DNA of 64,000 nt, from NCBI GenBank assembly GCA_021613375.1, contig CM038706.1, forward strand, positions 21,208,866-21,272,865, written 5' to 3'. Position 1 is the stretch's first letter. Every line of letters starts with the position of its first letter. The position numbers and the translations under genes are program-made. This document shows positions 1 through 11,500 of this stretch, one piece after another. The notes under the pieces are model-generated. The model did not search any database. It saw nothing but the letters and a program-made list of their open reading frames with translations, and had not been told where the DNA came from. The DNA is from Megaleporinus macrocephalus (Eukaryota; Chordata; Actinopteri; Characiformes; Anostomidae).

Positions 1-714
1 AACAAACACAGGAAAGCAGTTCTTTCCTTCCAGCCGCCGGGCTGCATCTGAGAATTTGTTGACAGTTCTTCTGTTGAACTTATGCAGATAAGGGTCGTCT
101 CAGCACCAAAATGAACAAAAGGAGATCGTACTGGATAAACCTGGGGTGTACATTTGATAAGACCAGCCTGAGGAAGTCTAGTATGTGTGAATGTGGACAT
201 TTGTGTTCCCGCTGCTTCGTTCCCCCGGATCACTGTCCAATCTTATTAGATTTTAGCTGCTGGAACTGCGCTGGGTTGTTTGAATAAGCGTCCTCTTTTT
301 TACTCAGAGTGAGTAATACTATACACTGACCCGATTCGCTCTCTCATTGATGTGCAAAGAGCTAAAACAGTGCAGGAAGTCCAGCGGAGGCATTTCCTGC
401 ATGGTTTGAGTCACCCTGGTGCAGGGTCACTGGAAGCAGCAGGAGATCCTTTAAAATGCCCGCATTCTTAATAACCACCAATACACATGCCGTTTGATGT
501 GTTTTTCACAAGCCACTCAGGATTTTCCTTTTTTCTGTTTTACTTCAGCTTTTTAGTAACGCTACAACTGACCTTGATGTGGCAGTGGAGGAACAGATGA
601 GGCTCTGCACATTCTCTGTCTGGGCCTAAAACTCTAGGGCTGGGTCGTTCTGCATGTTGTTTTCTTGTATACAGTCCTCTAAACATTCTCCTGCAATCAC
701 TTCAGAATCACAGG

Positions 715-1100
715 AAATTTAAAGGACAGTTTCGTCTGTAAACAGTTGTTGAGATGTAAATAAAGTCATTCCCGCGGTTTGATGTGAAATAGCACATTGT
801 AGAGAAACTTACCAACTCTGATTTCTTTACAGTGGTGGCTACACAAAGCAGCGGTTATAATGTGTACAACATTAATACCATCACTGTCCAATGAAAAAAT
901 TGGTTTTTTTCTACATCATTTGAACAGGGCAGCGGCCGTCTACACTGATGAATGGAGCAACAGAAATGTTCCAAAATAACATGCTAATATTTCTGGTTCC
1001 ATTGACTTCCATTGAAAGTAAGGACAGTTTTTGTTCTCTCCTGTAAAGTTACCATTTCAAAGAAACTGTTTTTCATTGGACAGCAACGATGTGACTATTT
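715..1100. repeat. Dispersed repeat fragment (family also at about 48740-48870)
   Basis: The segment around 770-850 (a 'gatgtgaaatag' stretch followed by 'gagaaactta' and 'tctttacagt') recurs with the same order of words at about 48790-48855. The segment at 1005-1085 resembles, in reverse orientation, 49230-49320. The pieces behave like ends of one non-autonomous interspersed element. No coding capacity is visible and I cannot assign a superfamily. Confidence 0.5.
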
Positions 1101-1479
1101 TATTTACTTACTGTCTAAGATACTGCTAAAATAGCTAATCTTATAGGGAGCATATAAGAAAAACTCACTCTGTGTTCATACATTTATACATTTTTTAGGC
1201 TGCAGTCATCAAAAAACTTCTTCAGCAAGTGGTTCAGCTTTGGCTCCCCTTCCTACATCAAGTGGGGCTTCAACAGGCTAACACCGGCGTAGGCCATGGT
1301 TCAGAACTACCTTCATCAAGGGGCACCATTTTATTTCTCTTGCAAATGCTGAAGCTACTAGCATTATGTGGAAACTTGGAACTAATCACGAGAACTGCTC
1401 TGTTGTTGCACCTGGATGGATAAAGTTTCTTTTTCATGCCACCATCCAACTACATTCGACAAAAACCTATACACGTGCT

Positions 1480-1670
1480 AACCACTTTGTGTCTGACACG
1501 AGGCTGAACTCTGCTTTCTATTCAACAGGTCACAATCCACCTTAAATGGTGCAGCAGTTACATTGTAGTGCCTCAGGCAACTGCTGTTAACTGCGGCACC
1601 ATTTAAGGTGGAATGAGAACATTTGAACAGGAAGTTTAGAAGAAACTTCAGCCTTGTGTCTGACTGGCTT
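1480..1670. repeat. Long imperfect inverted repeat (fold-back)
   Basis: The core arms are 1537-1560 and 1588-1611. They pair over 24 nt with one mismatch around a 27-nt loop (1561-1587). Outside the core the complementarity continues imperfectly: the 'gaggctgaac' region at about 1499-1509 pairs with the 'cttcagcctt' region near 1646-1656, and 'gtctgaca' with 'tgtctgac'. The whole is about 190 nt with arms of roughly 70-80 nt. It could be a fold-back MITE or transcribed hairpin DNA. No terminal target duplication was recognised. Confidence 0.65.
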
Positions 1671-1716
1671 ACCAACCTGGGTCAGTACAACACAGGATAC
1701 AAGGATGTTATTATGC

Positions 1717-1764
<48 letters not shown>
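1717..1764. repeat. (AAT)n microsatellite
   Basis: An uninterrupted AAT trinucleotide run of about 48 bp, ending in a short TA stretch. Open frames across it (poly-Asn on one strand, poly-Leu on the other) are artefacts of the repeat. Confidence 0.95.
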
Positions 1765-1765
<1 letters not shown>

Positions 1766-3224
1766 TATATTTATTGTTTTTGGCATTTCTTACAGCAGGA
1801 GCCACAATAATATTAACACTGTTTATTAGTTTATGTTATTTTAGTTAATGTCTGACAGATAAACTTCACCTGAGCAACACTTTAATAATGTGAGAATAAA
1901 ATAAGAGAGCATTCACTTGCATAGGCACACCCTGCTGAAGAAAGGGGTGGGGTGATCAGAGCCTCACAATCTTTAAAGGAACGGGCACTCAAACTGGCCA
2001 TTGTTTGAATAAAGTGATCAGGGCTGTGGTGCCTGATCACTTCATTGAGACCCTCAGTGAACTATATTAACTTGTGGAAAGAGGATGTAACATGCTATAT
2101 AATATCATTGGTGATTATTTTGCCTTGTTTCACCCTTGATGTACCTCTCCAACATGAATAGACACAAAAATACATTTCATGTCAAAACTTCCCTTCAAAA
2201 CTGTAGTAAAACAACGTTACAGGTCTTGTGCAAAGTATGTTTAGCCATTTCATGTAAAACTCTCCTGTGATGTAACTTTAATAGGCTTTAACTCTACAGA
2301 TGTCCGGTTCCTATTAACACCACAGTGAAAAGGGCTGACTTGGTAAGTTTCTCTAGGATGAAGACAGTAGACTGGATTTCTGAACAGTTCTAATAAAGTA
2401 CCTGGTAACACCTGCACCTGCTACCTTGCACATTTGTTCAGCTGAAGTCTTAGTGACTGTCCCCCTTCATGTTGTATTCATTGTGCTACTCCTCAGACGC
2501 TAACTTGAGCACTTAAACTGCAGTCATATACCACTCTCACCTGGCTGTGAACGGTGCAGTTGTCAAGGCCCTGGTAGGATATTGCTCTCTATTGTTTATA
2601 TAGTTGTGTGTAGTGTTGTTGATTACGTACAAGTTGGTTTACAAGCCACAGGAAGCTCAGTGACAAATCACCTCTACACCATCATAACAACCACATTTCT
2701 ATATTCAACATATACATTTTTAAACTATTCACCAATACCATATCCGTCCATTAGTAAGAATGTGTTTCTTTACTATGCTAAATTAATCCTGAAATTTAAA
2801 CTGACCATTTTTATCTTGTCAAGCACAATTCATGTTATCAAGTTATATAATTTAAAAAAGAGCTCTTATCAAGTATAATGATCTCAAATACCTCAAAAAA
2901 CCAAAATACCAATTGGCTCAAATACCATGTTTTATTCTGAAATACTTCACAGTACAGAAGGTATATGCTGTCACAGACAGCCCCCCCCCCAAAAATAAAT
3001 AAATAAAGGAAAATCCCTGCGTGAAAATGTCATTTACTTATATTGAAAGTAAAAACATTGCTGTCCTCTGCTTTAAAGTTTCCGATTTGAGGAGCGACGA
3101 TGCGTCACCATTTCTAATAGAAGGAAATTAAATTCCGTTTTCCTTTTAGAGACTTTGCAATCTTAATTTAATCTCCACAAGCACACACAGGCCAATATCA
3201 CACATTTACTACATTAACTTAGAG

Positions 3225-3580
3225 TACTGTGCAATACAAAAATCAGACACCCTTCATTTGTTTCATTTCTAGTCAAAAACGGCTATTAGGTACAAGTTAT
3301 TGATATTTCTGTGTAAGGCAGCATACATTTAACAGTAAAAAGCCTTAACAACTAAATATATCACCATTGTGTCTTCATTAAAGATTCCATTGTGTTATTT
3401 AGTAATCTGCAGAGGTTTTCTCTACACCTTAGATGTTATCCTGCTTCTCACTAGCCAAGCAATAGCAAACACATTCAGTGTTGCTGAGGTCTGGGCTCTG
3501 GGGGGGCCAGTCCACTGTCACTGATCCCCTTTTGAATTTCCCCTTTATTTTGCATTATGTTCCATCTAATCTCAGAAATA
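3225..3580 (-). mobile_element. Mariner/Tc1-type transposase 3' remnant
   Basis: Read on the minus strand, the stretch near 3450-3520 translates to W-P-P-Q-S-P-D-L followed by a degraded continuation. This is the region around the second catalytic aspartate of Tc1/mariner transposases. Downstream on that strand the sequence ends near 3225 in an 'agtactgtgcaatac' stretch. The same order of motifs occurs on the plus strand at 26640-27080. Only the C-terminal part of the transposase region survives, without an intact frame. Confidence 0.65.
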
Positions 3581-4518
3581 TCTCCTGAAAAATGAAAATC
3601 TTGTACTTGAAGGCTGTTTTGACTGGAAATGCAATGAATGAAGGGCAACATCTGAATTTTCCGCAGGGCTGTATATTTGACATTGAGTATTATTTCTTAT
3701 TTCTTTTATTTCATCACTTCCAAACATATATAAAAGCGTCTTTGCATAATAATTGAAAACTGTGTATATGAACATGTCCTTTAAGAGACCAGGACAGACT
3801 TTCCATACATTCATTTAGTTTCAGTAGTACATTGATTTTTTTTCCACGTGTCTAATAGCACTTTGGCTTGTTAGCGGCCCTTTATACATCAGCACACACC
3901 ATAAAGATTTAACAAGGAGTGGTGAACAGCGTCTTTGATCCAGTTTACAGCCCAGTGCTTACACATGCACTCGTAATAAAACAGTAATGAGGGAGAGACG
4001 TTTCATGCAGGAAGAGCAAACTCACTGTCAAAGCACATGCACTTAATAAAGCAATTCAACTGTAGTTTTCTTCTGGAAAGCTTCATGAATTTTAAACGTG
4101 GTGGAAGAGATCCATTACTCACTAAAGAGTCACTTAGACAAGACAGACGCCGGGAATGTTAATCCTCTTCACTCCGAATTAGAGGGAGATTATTCAATTT
4201 GACAGAGTTGGTGAGAGTTTGTTTAAACACATGTTTACAGCTAAAGCTCAAATGCTCATTAACCTGAGGGGCCAGACACGGATTGAACTAAGTCTTAGAC
4301 TGAAAGTGTAGGATCCCTCCGGGTCCAGCCTGTGTTTTCAAAGGTAATTATATTCATGTGACAGGGTGAGGGTCAGGGTGAACAGTCACCCCTTTACAAC
4401 TCTATATATAACAAAACACATAAAATAGATGCAGACATAGGCAAAAGGCTAAATACATAAAATAATGCACAGGCCATATTTTATGCTTTACCCCTCCCTC
4501 CTTTACCCTGCCCCCCAA

Positions 4519-4538
4519 ACACACACACACACACACAT
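4519..4538. repeat. (CA)n microsatellite
   Basis: Short uninterrupted CA dinucleotide run just upstream of the long TA tract. Confidence 0.9.
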
Positions 4539-4644
4539 TGAACTAAAAAACAAACAGTAAATCTGCATTACAATTTGCAGCATTCTGTTCTTTATAGAGA
4601 ATATGGGGTTGGGTAATATGATATTTATAGTTGTCATGATAAAT

Positions 4645-4648
<4 letters not shown>

Positions 4649-4730
<82 letters not shown>
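4649..4730. repeat. (TA)41 microsatellite
   Basis: A perfect TA run of about 82 bp. Such tracts can extrude as cruciforms and often vary in length between individuals. The true length may be longer or shorter than assembled. Confidence 0.95.
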
Positions 4731-4734
<4 letters not shown>

Positions 4735-5924
4735 CAGAACTCATTTTAACCCATTCAAATGATAAATATACTTTAAGAAATTAGCCACAGAACTTGTTCT
4801 TACTGGTCTAAAATGATGCAAAGATACAATATCAGATAATGTTCACATGCATATCGGGTTAATTTGGTTTAAACTGCCAAAACTCAATTAAATAGAACTT
4901 AGTTGAACCTGTGCTGCACAAAAAATAACAATAAACAAGTCTAAGAAAATTAATTGCTCCAGATGTGTCTTGGCCAGAGAACTAAGGGCAGCCCAATTAA
5001 GAGAGCTGATTATCTCTAGATGTTCACATGTATCTCCAATATCTGAAACTAAATACTGTTCAGTAAACATCGGGATGCTGACTGCACTGAAAGTTCCTGA
5101 GGTGGGTGCAGCCCGTCACGTCTGCGTCTGAAAACACCCAAAGGGTGATTTATAGACGGAAGATGTGAAATATACTTTACATACACAGAGGAAACGTGGT
5201 ATCCTGTTCCACTGCTGGCCCTTCATCTCATGGTCAGACACAGCTTTTGGGGGTCTGTTAAATCATTATGTCAGAGTAGCAGTGCTTTGATTTCAGGGGG
5301 CTGATATATGAGGTGCCTCTCAGCCTGTAAAACAAGCCAAACACTGCACTGGAAGGTGAACCAGGCAACATGAATACATTACAAAGGTGGCGACCTAAAA
5401 GCATAAAACGATTCAATTAAAGTTAAATGAACAGCCTTACATACGCAAGTTACATATGTTCATGTATAAATTGTATAGCGTGAAACACCACCCAGTTCTG
5501 CCACCCAGTGTCTATTTTTCCAAGCCAGATTTCAACTGGCCTGCATGATTTTCAGTATTATTTTAAATGAAATGACATCTACTCTACGTAGTCTATTCAT
5601 AGTAGTCTATGAATTTATATTTACATTCCAAGCTATGGAAGAATAAACTGTTATGACTGTAAATAACTGTAAACTTGGCAAGTAAAAATATATCTTCACT
5701 CAGGATTTCCTCAGAAGTGTACCATCAAACTGTGAATATGAATTAAATTCAAGAATTAAAAATGTCCTACAAAAATACAGAATATATATATTTTGTACGT
5801 TTATCGCATGTTCCTTATTATGAATAAATTAACTATAATTTAGTCAAATGTGTCAAGCAAAAAACAGGCAAATACTATCCTCATAATCTAACTTAAAAAA
5901 ACTGGTCAAACTGTTCTTGGGTTT

Positions 5925-6770
5925 AAAGGGCCCATATTTTACACTCATTTTGTATTTGTGAGGAGTAACCTTTTAACATTTGTGTGGTTTTATGTCCCAA
6001 TTTCATTTTACATTACAGTTTTCATCAGTTCTTTCTTTTCCTCATTTTTGTCTCTACATTTCTTGATGCATAAAGTAGTCTTATTCTTATTATATTTATA
6101 CTTGTTTCACTGTCCGGTGACGACCAGTGGAGGATGAGTTTTCTTTTTTAAGTCTGGTTCCTCTCGAGGTTCTTCCTCTTGATCTGAGAGAGTTTTTCAA
6201 TGCCACTGTCACCTCTGGCTTGCTCACTGCGGATTGGACACGAATGTTTCTGTAAAGCTGCTTGGTGACAACATCTGTTGTAAAAGTCGCTGTATGAATA
6301 AATATTAAATGAATAAACCTTAACCTTTTTTTTCAAACTGTCTTTATCCTTTGGAATGAAAGAGGCTGTTTTTTGTTATTGTGCTTTAAAGACTAATCTA
6401 AGTGAACAGTGTTAATGTTAGCTGATTGTTCTGCATTCAGAGAAGCACTCAGAGCTGTAACACACCTTAGAACTTCAATATGTGTGGATGGTGCTAAACT
6501 GCTGTAGGCTGAATAGGTTATGTATGTAAATGAGTAAATGTAAAAGTTGGTTCCTGTGACATCACAGAAAAAGGCTGTCTTTCCATCATATTTTTCATAT
6601 ATAGGCTGTATGAACTGACAGTATATAGTAAATGTTGAAACATTAACAATGTTCGCCTATTACTCCTTTATATAAAACAATTGAGATTAATTCTGTTCTG
6701 GGTTTTGCATGTAAATAACCATTTTGGGGTACAGTGGTGATACTGTAGTCTCTGCAGTTCGATTTTCTGG
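5925..6770 (+). repeat. Dispersed repeat with nested LINE 3' tail
   Basis: The flanks share words with 47590-47960 in the same order: a 'gggcccat' segment, then 'ggctgtt..tgtta(t/c)tgtgc', then 'gctaaactg.tgtaggctgaatagg', then 'ctgtgacat'. In this copy the middle (about 6115-6316) is occupied by a LINE-like 3' tail absent from the other copy, so the LINE tail appears to have inserted into the older repeat. Confidence 0.6.
6115..6316 (+). mobile_element. LINE (L2/CR1-like) 3' tail
   Basis: The segment runs from 'ggttcctctcgaggttcttcc' type sequence through 'ccactgtcacctctggcttgc' to 'gtaaagctgcttggtgacaac' and ends in 'gctgtatgaataaa'. This matches the general form of the 3' untranslated end of an abundant fish LINE family, as I recall it. 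It is a 5'-truncated copy with no reverse transcriptase sequence in it. Confidence 0.6.
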
Positions 6771-7524
6771 ATTAAACACAAATTAAAGTTCCTTTTGATG
6801 CAGGCTGTTTGGATTTTTTTACTAGCTGGCTAATACAGGTGGAAGCCAGATAGGTACTCTGCATATATGTCTGTATATATTAGTCTCTACATCAGGGCTG
6901 AGCTAACAGTCAAGATTTCCTTATCATCAAAGAGAAATTCCCAATGTTTGTGTGATGTATTTGCATAAGGCTTGGTTTTTATATGAAACAATATTGTGAA
7001 ATGATTAGCCAGAGTGATGCTATGCCCATTTAAAGGAAATAAAAAAAAATCAAATGAATGCAAGATTTCACTTTTCCCAGATCTAGCTGATACACCAAGA
7101 CAAATAAATAGTCACCCAAATCGTTCCTACATACATGCCCCAATCGTCTCTCAAGCTGAATTCAGATTCTTGATTAACCTCACACACGTATTAGTGTTTA
7201 GGGCACTAAACCCTATACTAAACATGACTACGTACAAATAAATATGAGCACGTGCGTAAAGCCCCAGAGACACTAAATCTGTGGTTTAGTAATATCTGCT
7301 GTGTCTCACCATATTTCTCTCCTCTCGATGTAACCTGGGCGGTCCTCATCTTGGGTAACACTTCCACAATAATTTCAAGACAAGGCTGACGTCTTTCAAC
7401 AGAGAAACTTAGCGAGATAAACTCGTCCAGCATAAACAAAAGCTAGTAAGCTAGACATCTTGTCTGGCGCCTGTTCATTCGTTTGTTCTTTCGTCTGTTG
7501 CTTCATTTTATGCTTTGCTTCGTC

Positions 7525-7700
7525 CGTCTGGAACGTATGAAGGTTGTGATAATATACTGACCACTTTGCGCTTACGTTGTCTCTATATTGTCAGATAACG
7601 TTGTCCCAAAGTTGTGGCCATGAAACAATAGGTTGTCACAGCGTTGTCACAATGTAACTGTGTTTGCAGGCTGGGAGTGTGAGACCGAGAGCTGTCAATC
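7525..7700 (-). repeat. GTTGT/ACAAC-rich dispersed repeat (second copy at 48050-48420)
   Basis: Read in reverse, this stretch holds 'gttatctgaca', then 'cttcatacgttcca' in the same order as 48120-48215 on the plus strand, and repeated CAACGTTGT-type words. The two are therefore inverted copies of one non-coding interspersed element. It lies just upstream of the stox1 promoter. Confidence 0.55.
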
Positions 7701-7939
7701 AAGCGCTTCATTAGACACGCCCATACGATTCTCAGATAGGCGTGATCAGCCTTTCTAAGCGGAGTTTTATCGTGTTTATGGTTCATATTTTTCATTCAAG
7801 CTTTGCCGGATGTTTACTATGACACTGGACTTCGGTATAATACAAAACGATGTTTAATATTTTACTCAGTGTGCCCTGTAGCTTTAAAAACTGTTTCTCC
7901 AGATACACCTGCTCTGCCGCAGCGGGCTGAAGGCGAGCA

Positions 7940-8237
7940 CGCCTACGTCATCATGACAAGCGTTCCTATTGGTTGGTGGTTTGCGAAGTGGAGCGCCGTG
8001 ACCCCGCCCTCTCTGCCCCCGTCATCAGCAGTGGTTGCCGTGGGAGCGAGGCGAGCCAACAGAGCTGAGGCAGAGCCGTGAAAGGCCGAGCTGAGGAGCT
8101 GAGCGGGAATGAGACTCGTTGAGCGGAGAAACGGAGGAAAACTGGGCTCCGTGGGTGGGTGAGGCAGAAGACGGCGTCGCTTCTGTGCCCCGGGTTCTGT
8201 GAAAGCTTATGTTCTGACGACAAACCGCGCTAAAATC
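7940..8237 (+). promoter_or_regulatory. stox1: stox1 promoter and 5' leader
   Basis: GC content and CpG density rise sharply here compared with the flanks. A CRE-like TACGTCA lies at 7944-7950 and a reverse CCAAT box (ATTGG) at 7968-7972. No TATA box was seen, which fits a CpG-type promoter. The leader holds two upstream ORFs: 8109-8162 (17 codons plus stop) and a minimal ATG-TTC-TGA at 8209-8217. The second ends 20 nt before the main start. The transcription start is inferred to be around 8000-8100. Confidence 0.55.
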
Positions 8238-8568
8238 ATGTCTCAGCAGCAGCGGTTGGTGCAGCTGTCAGCGGCTTCGCTGGCTGTGGTGTTGTGGAAG
8301 GAGGAGGACAGCTCAGCAGCCACCGGCGGAGATGGCAGCGCGACCTGTACGAACGGTCAAGAGGTTTTCATGGATTTTAAGTCCCAAAATCTGCGCAGCT
8401 TCTGGAATAAAAGACTCGTAAAGGCTGTGGCTGAAGTTTACTTTCAGGGGTGGATGGAGAATTCTGTGCTGCTCGTTCAGGGGAACGGCAGTAATTTGGA
8501 GGTGTTGAGGGAGGCGTGGATGCGCAGGGCGTTGAGGTCTCCGAAGGGATTCATCATCAAAGCTGTGG
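8238..8568 (+). CDS. stox1: stox1 coding exon 1
   Basis: Encodes residues 1-110 plus the first base of codon 111. The donor is G|GTAGGT at 8569, phase 1. The '[19 protein letters not shown]' block is the part that separates STOX1 from STOX2. Confidence 0.9.
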
Positions 8569-11500
8569 GTAGGTTATCTTAAATGTCTCGCTTGTTTTTG
8601 TGCGGTGCTTCACGCTGACCGTGCCAGACTGCAGGAGGTGGGTTTTCGTGTGAAGCTATGGACGAGAGCAAAGTCTACGTTAGGGTTGTGGATTGAGTCC
8701 CATGGGAAGCAAGGGTTGTTTACATTGCACTTTGAGCGGTTGTCATAAAACTCGAAAAGGCCTGGAAACCTCTCAGTAGGTCAGTAGGTTTTATGTCTTT
8801 CTGGAGCTTCTGAGGCTTTAAATGTTACGTCAGTGTCACCAGTGTAAACCGTGCTCAGCTGCTTGGTGTTGTTAAACTACTACCTCTGCACGAGCGAACC
8901 CTCAAAAACAGCACAATGGCATGTTTGCATCTAATCTGCACCCTTTTGACAGGCGATGATGATCATACAGTACTTGGTTGACTCATGAGCAACCCATGGC
9001 TGCCACTTTGTATATCCTTTGAATAAACTTTGTATGTTTCTCTCTTATTGACTCCCAAAACCTCTTGAATTCTAGTTTCCAGTCTCAGTAGACTAAAGTG
9101 AAGTGCGGCCCCATGAACCCACCTGACCAGCAGTTCTCTGAGATATCTCAGCATGCTTGAGGCGTAACAGTGCGTGCAGTATTACTGTATTATTTCCAGA
9201 TGACAGGAAATATAATTTCAGCGGAGAGCGGCCTTTAACCTACCCACACCCCTGCACAGTCTGCAGTATGAGCTCACCTTATGTAAATTGTACTCAGCGT
9301 TCAGCTGGAATCCTGAGCAGGTTTACCGTTAAGGATTCCCTGCCTGGGACGTTACTGTATAAAGGCAAAAGTTGTTTGTATTGCACACATGTTGAGGTGG
9401 CAGGTCTGCGGCCCCCTCACACATGATTGCTGCTGCTGGGTGGCTGCTGGTTCACCTACACAAAGCCTGCACTGCTGTGTGAGATCAGCCATTTGCTCCT
9501 GCTGTCAGGGCCACGGAAGGTGGAGGGCAGTGTGTGTGTGTAGAGGGGGGAGCACAAAGCTGAGGAATTTGAGGGGCAAGACCACACAGTGGGATTGGAT
9601 CTGTCGGTGGGAGACTCATTTAGTACTGAGATCTCTTGGAAAGTTTCAACATTTTTCTAATGAGTTCAGGTCAGATGGGTGGCTGTTGTCATGCTGGGAT
9701 GTGAGTTCAGCCCTAGTGTCACTGCAATTGACTACTTATTCACCATGTCGCACAGTGTGGAGTTATCTCCTGTCCAGTAGCTGCCCCGCAAGGCCACTTT
9801 ATTGTAGCTCTTGGTCATGGACACTGATGCCGCCTCACCAGAAAGCTGTAGTTGTTTTATTGCACCCTAAAAGAGACCATTTTCTTTGGTCAAATTCAGA
9901 ACCACTGTTGTTTGTGGAAGGTGTAAACACTTTTAAAGCAGGACATACCAATGTATTGTACTGTGTTGTTGATACACTGCATTTAGAGATGCCACAATGC
10001 CACACTTTTTGTCATATACCAATACTGAAATTTAAACCTTGATAATTGGTACCAGTACCTATCTAAATGTGACTGATGGTTGAGTCTTAAAAACCAATAA
10101 TAAACTGACTGAGATACAATGGCAATAGCATTTAATCCACTTGCATCCTCAGTAGATTCATTCTTCACCAAGGTTGGACTGAGTTCTCTTTGAATGCTCC
10201 TTCAACATATCGAGAGTTTAATACACAATCAGCATAAAAATGTTATGCACATCGAATGCAAGTACACATTTCCACCCGAGAGGTCTCTCAATCTTAGTGT
10301 AGCTTTAAAATGAGCATGACTGCTTAAACACTCTACTACCCCACATGTAGAAATGCATAGCTAATAACTTCACGCAACGCGAGTGTGAATATTTCAGGCT
10401 AGATTTCGTACAGGAGTTGATCAAATTAACTTTTTTTTCTTTTCAATGTCCAATCAAGTATTTTCTGCTAATATCGACCCAATGCCAATACACATCAATA
10501 CCAATTACATCTTATTTATGTTTCTTGACCACTAATATCTGAACCAACATTTTCTGCTATGTGCCTGATACCAATGACCAATATCAGATCAGGAGCCGCC
10601 TTTAGATTGAACTGTAAATATAGCACACCAGCACGATTATTGTCAGATGTAAGGAAACGTAAGACAAAACTGTGTTGATGTAATAGCCTGGATTTCACTC
10701 ATGTGAATAGCTCAGTGATTTAGTGTACATACTCTGTTGGGTTTTTAAAATCTTTTTTTCTACCTTTTTGCAAAACATATCATCATTAACTTTCTGTTAA
10801 GTCCAGTATGTTCCCGGCCTGTGTTTAGTCAGCAGGAGCTGGTTAGGGCTGGCTGTGATTACCCATCAGCAGATGTGATGATGAATTGCTCCACCTCCCC
10901 TCATTCTGTGCTCCTGATTATCAGTGTACATTAAGAGAAAAGATGGATTGTTCTCTGGGGCCGCTGCTGTCTGACCCGGCAGGGTGAGAATGACGAGACC
11001 CTGTTTTTTTTGGGGGTTTTTTGCAGTGGAGAAAGCATTTTGTCCATGATCCTCAATTTGACCTTTCTCCAAGTTCCAGGTTGTTTCCAGGGCCTCTTAT
11101 GCCTCTTTGTGAGCATTTAACCTACAAACTCCACTGAAAGCAGTCCAGCTCTATTTACTCATATGATTAAAAAACAGAAACTTAGCGTGAGTCAAAATTG
11201 GAGTTGCAGGATCAGTGCTTTTCAGGACTCATGGGACCTTGATTAAGTCTGTTTGTGAATGGTCAGTGTATTTCTGTAAGTATACAGTGTTACTTAGAAC
11301 AGTGACTTACTATTAGGAAACTAACCAGACAAGCTTAAAATGTTCCTTTTCATACAACAATGGCAACTCAAGGAAGTTAACTGTAAATAGTTTAGAGGAA
11401 AAAAAACATTTAAAACTGGTAGAATTTCAAAATAGGTTTTTTATGTGTATGTATAGTCGCATGGTGTACATCACAGTGATGTGTTTTGGCATGCTTTAAT

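Larger units (their letters stand above)
1..7900. other. Intergenic region upstream of stox1, repeats only
   Basis: I found no convincing exon in this stretch. The open frames are short, lack recognisable motifs and several lie over microsatellites. The visible content is repeats: dispersed-repeat fragments at about 715-1100 and 5925-6770, a long inverted repeat at 1480-1670, an AAT microsatellite at 1717-1764, a mariner/Tc1 remnant at 3225-3580, a CA run at about 4519-4538, a (TA)41 tract at 4649-4730, a LINE 3' tail at about 6115-6316, and a GTTGT-rich repeat at 7525-7700. The 3' end of an upstream gene cannot be excluded, since untranslated sequence has no diagnostic signal. Confidence 0.6.

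Noticed and set aside
1587..1848. Poly-Asn and poly-Leu frames over the AAT run
   Set aside because: Produced only by the microsatellite.
9389..10042. 217-codon open frame in stox1 intron 1
   Set aside because: It is Trp-, Cys- and Ser-rich with no domain, no splice support and no homology I recognise. It is probably a chance frame in a GC-richer stretch.
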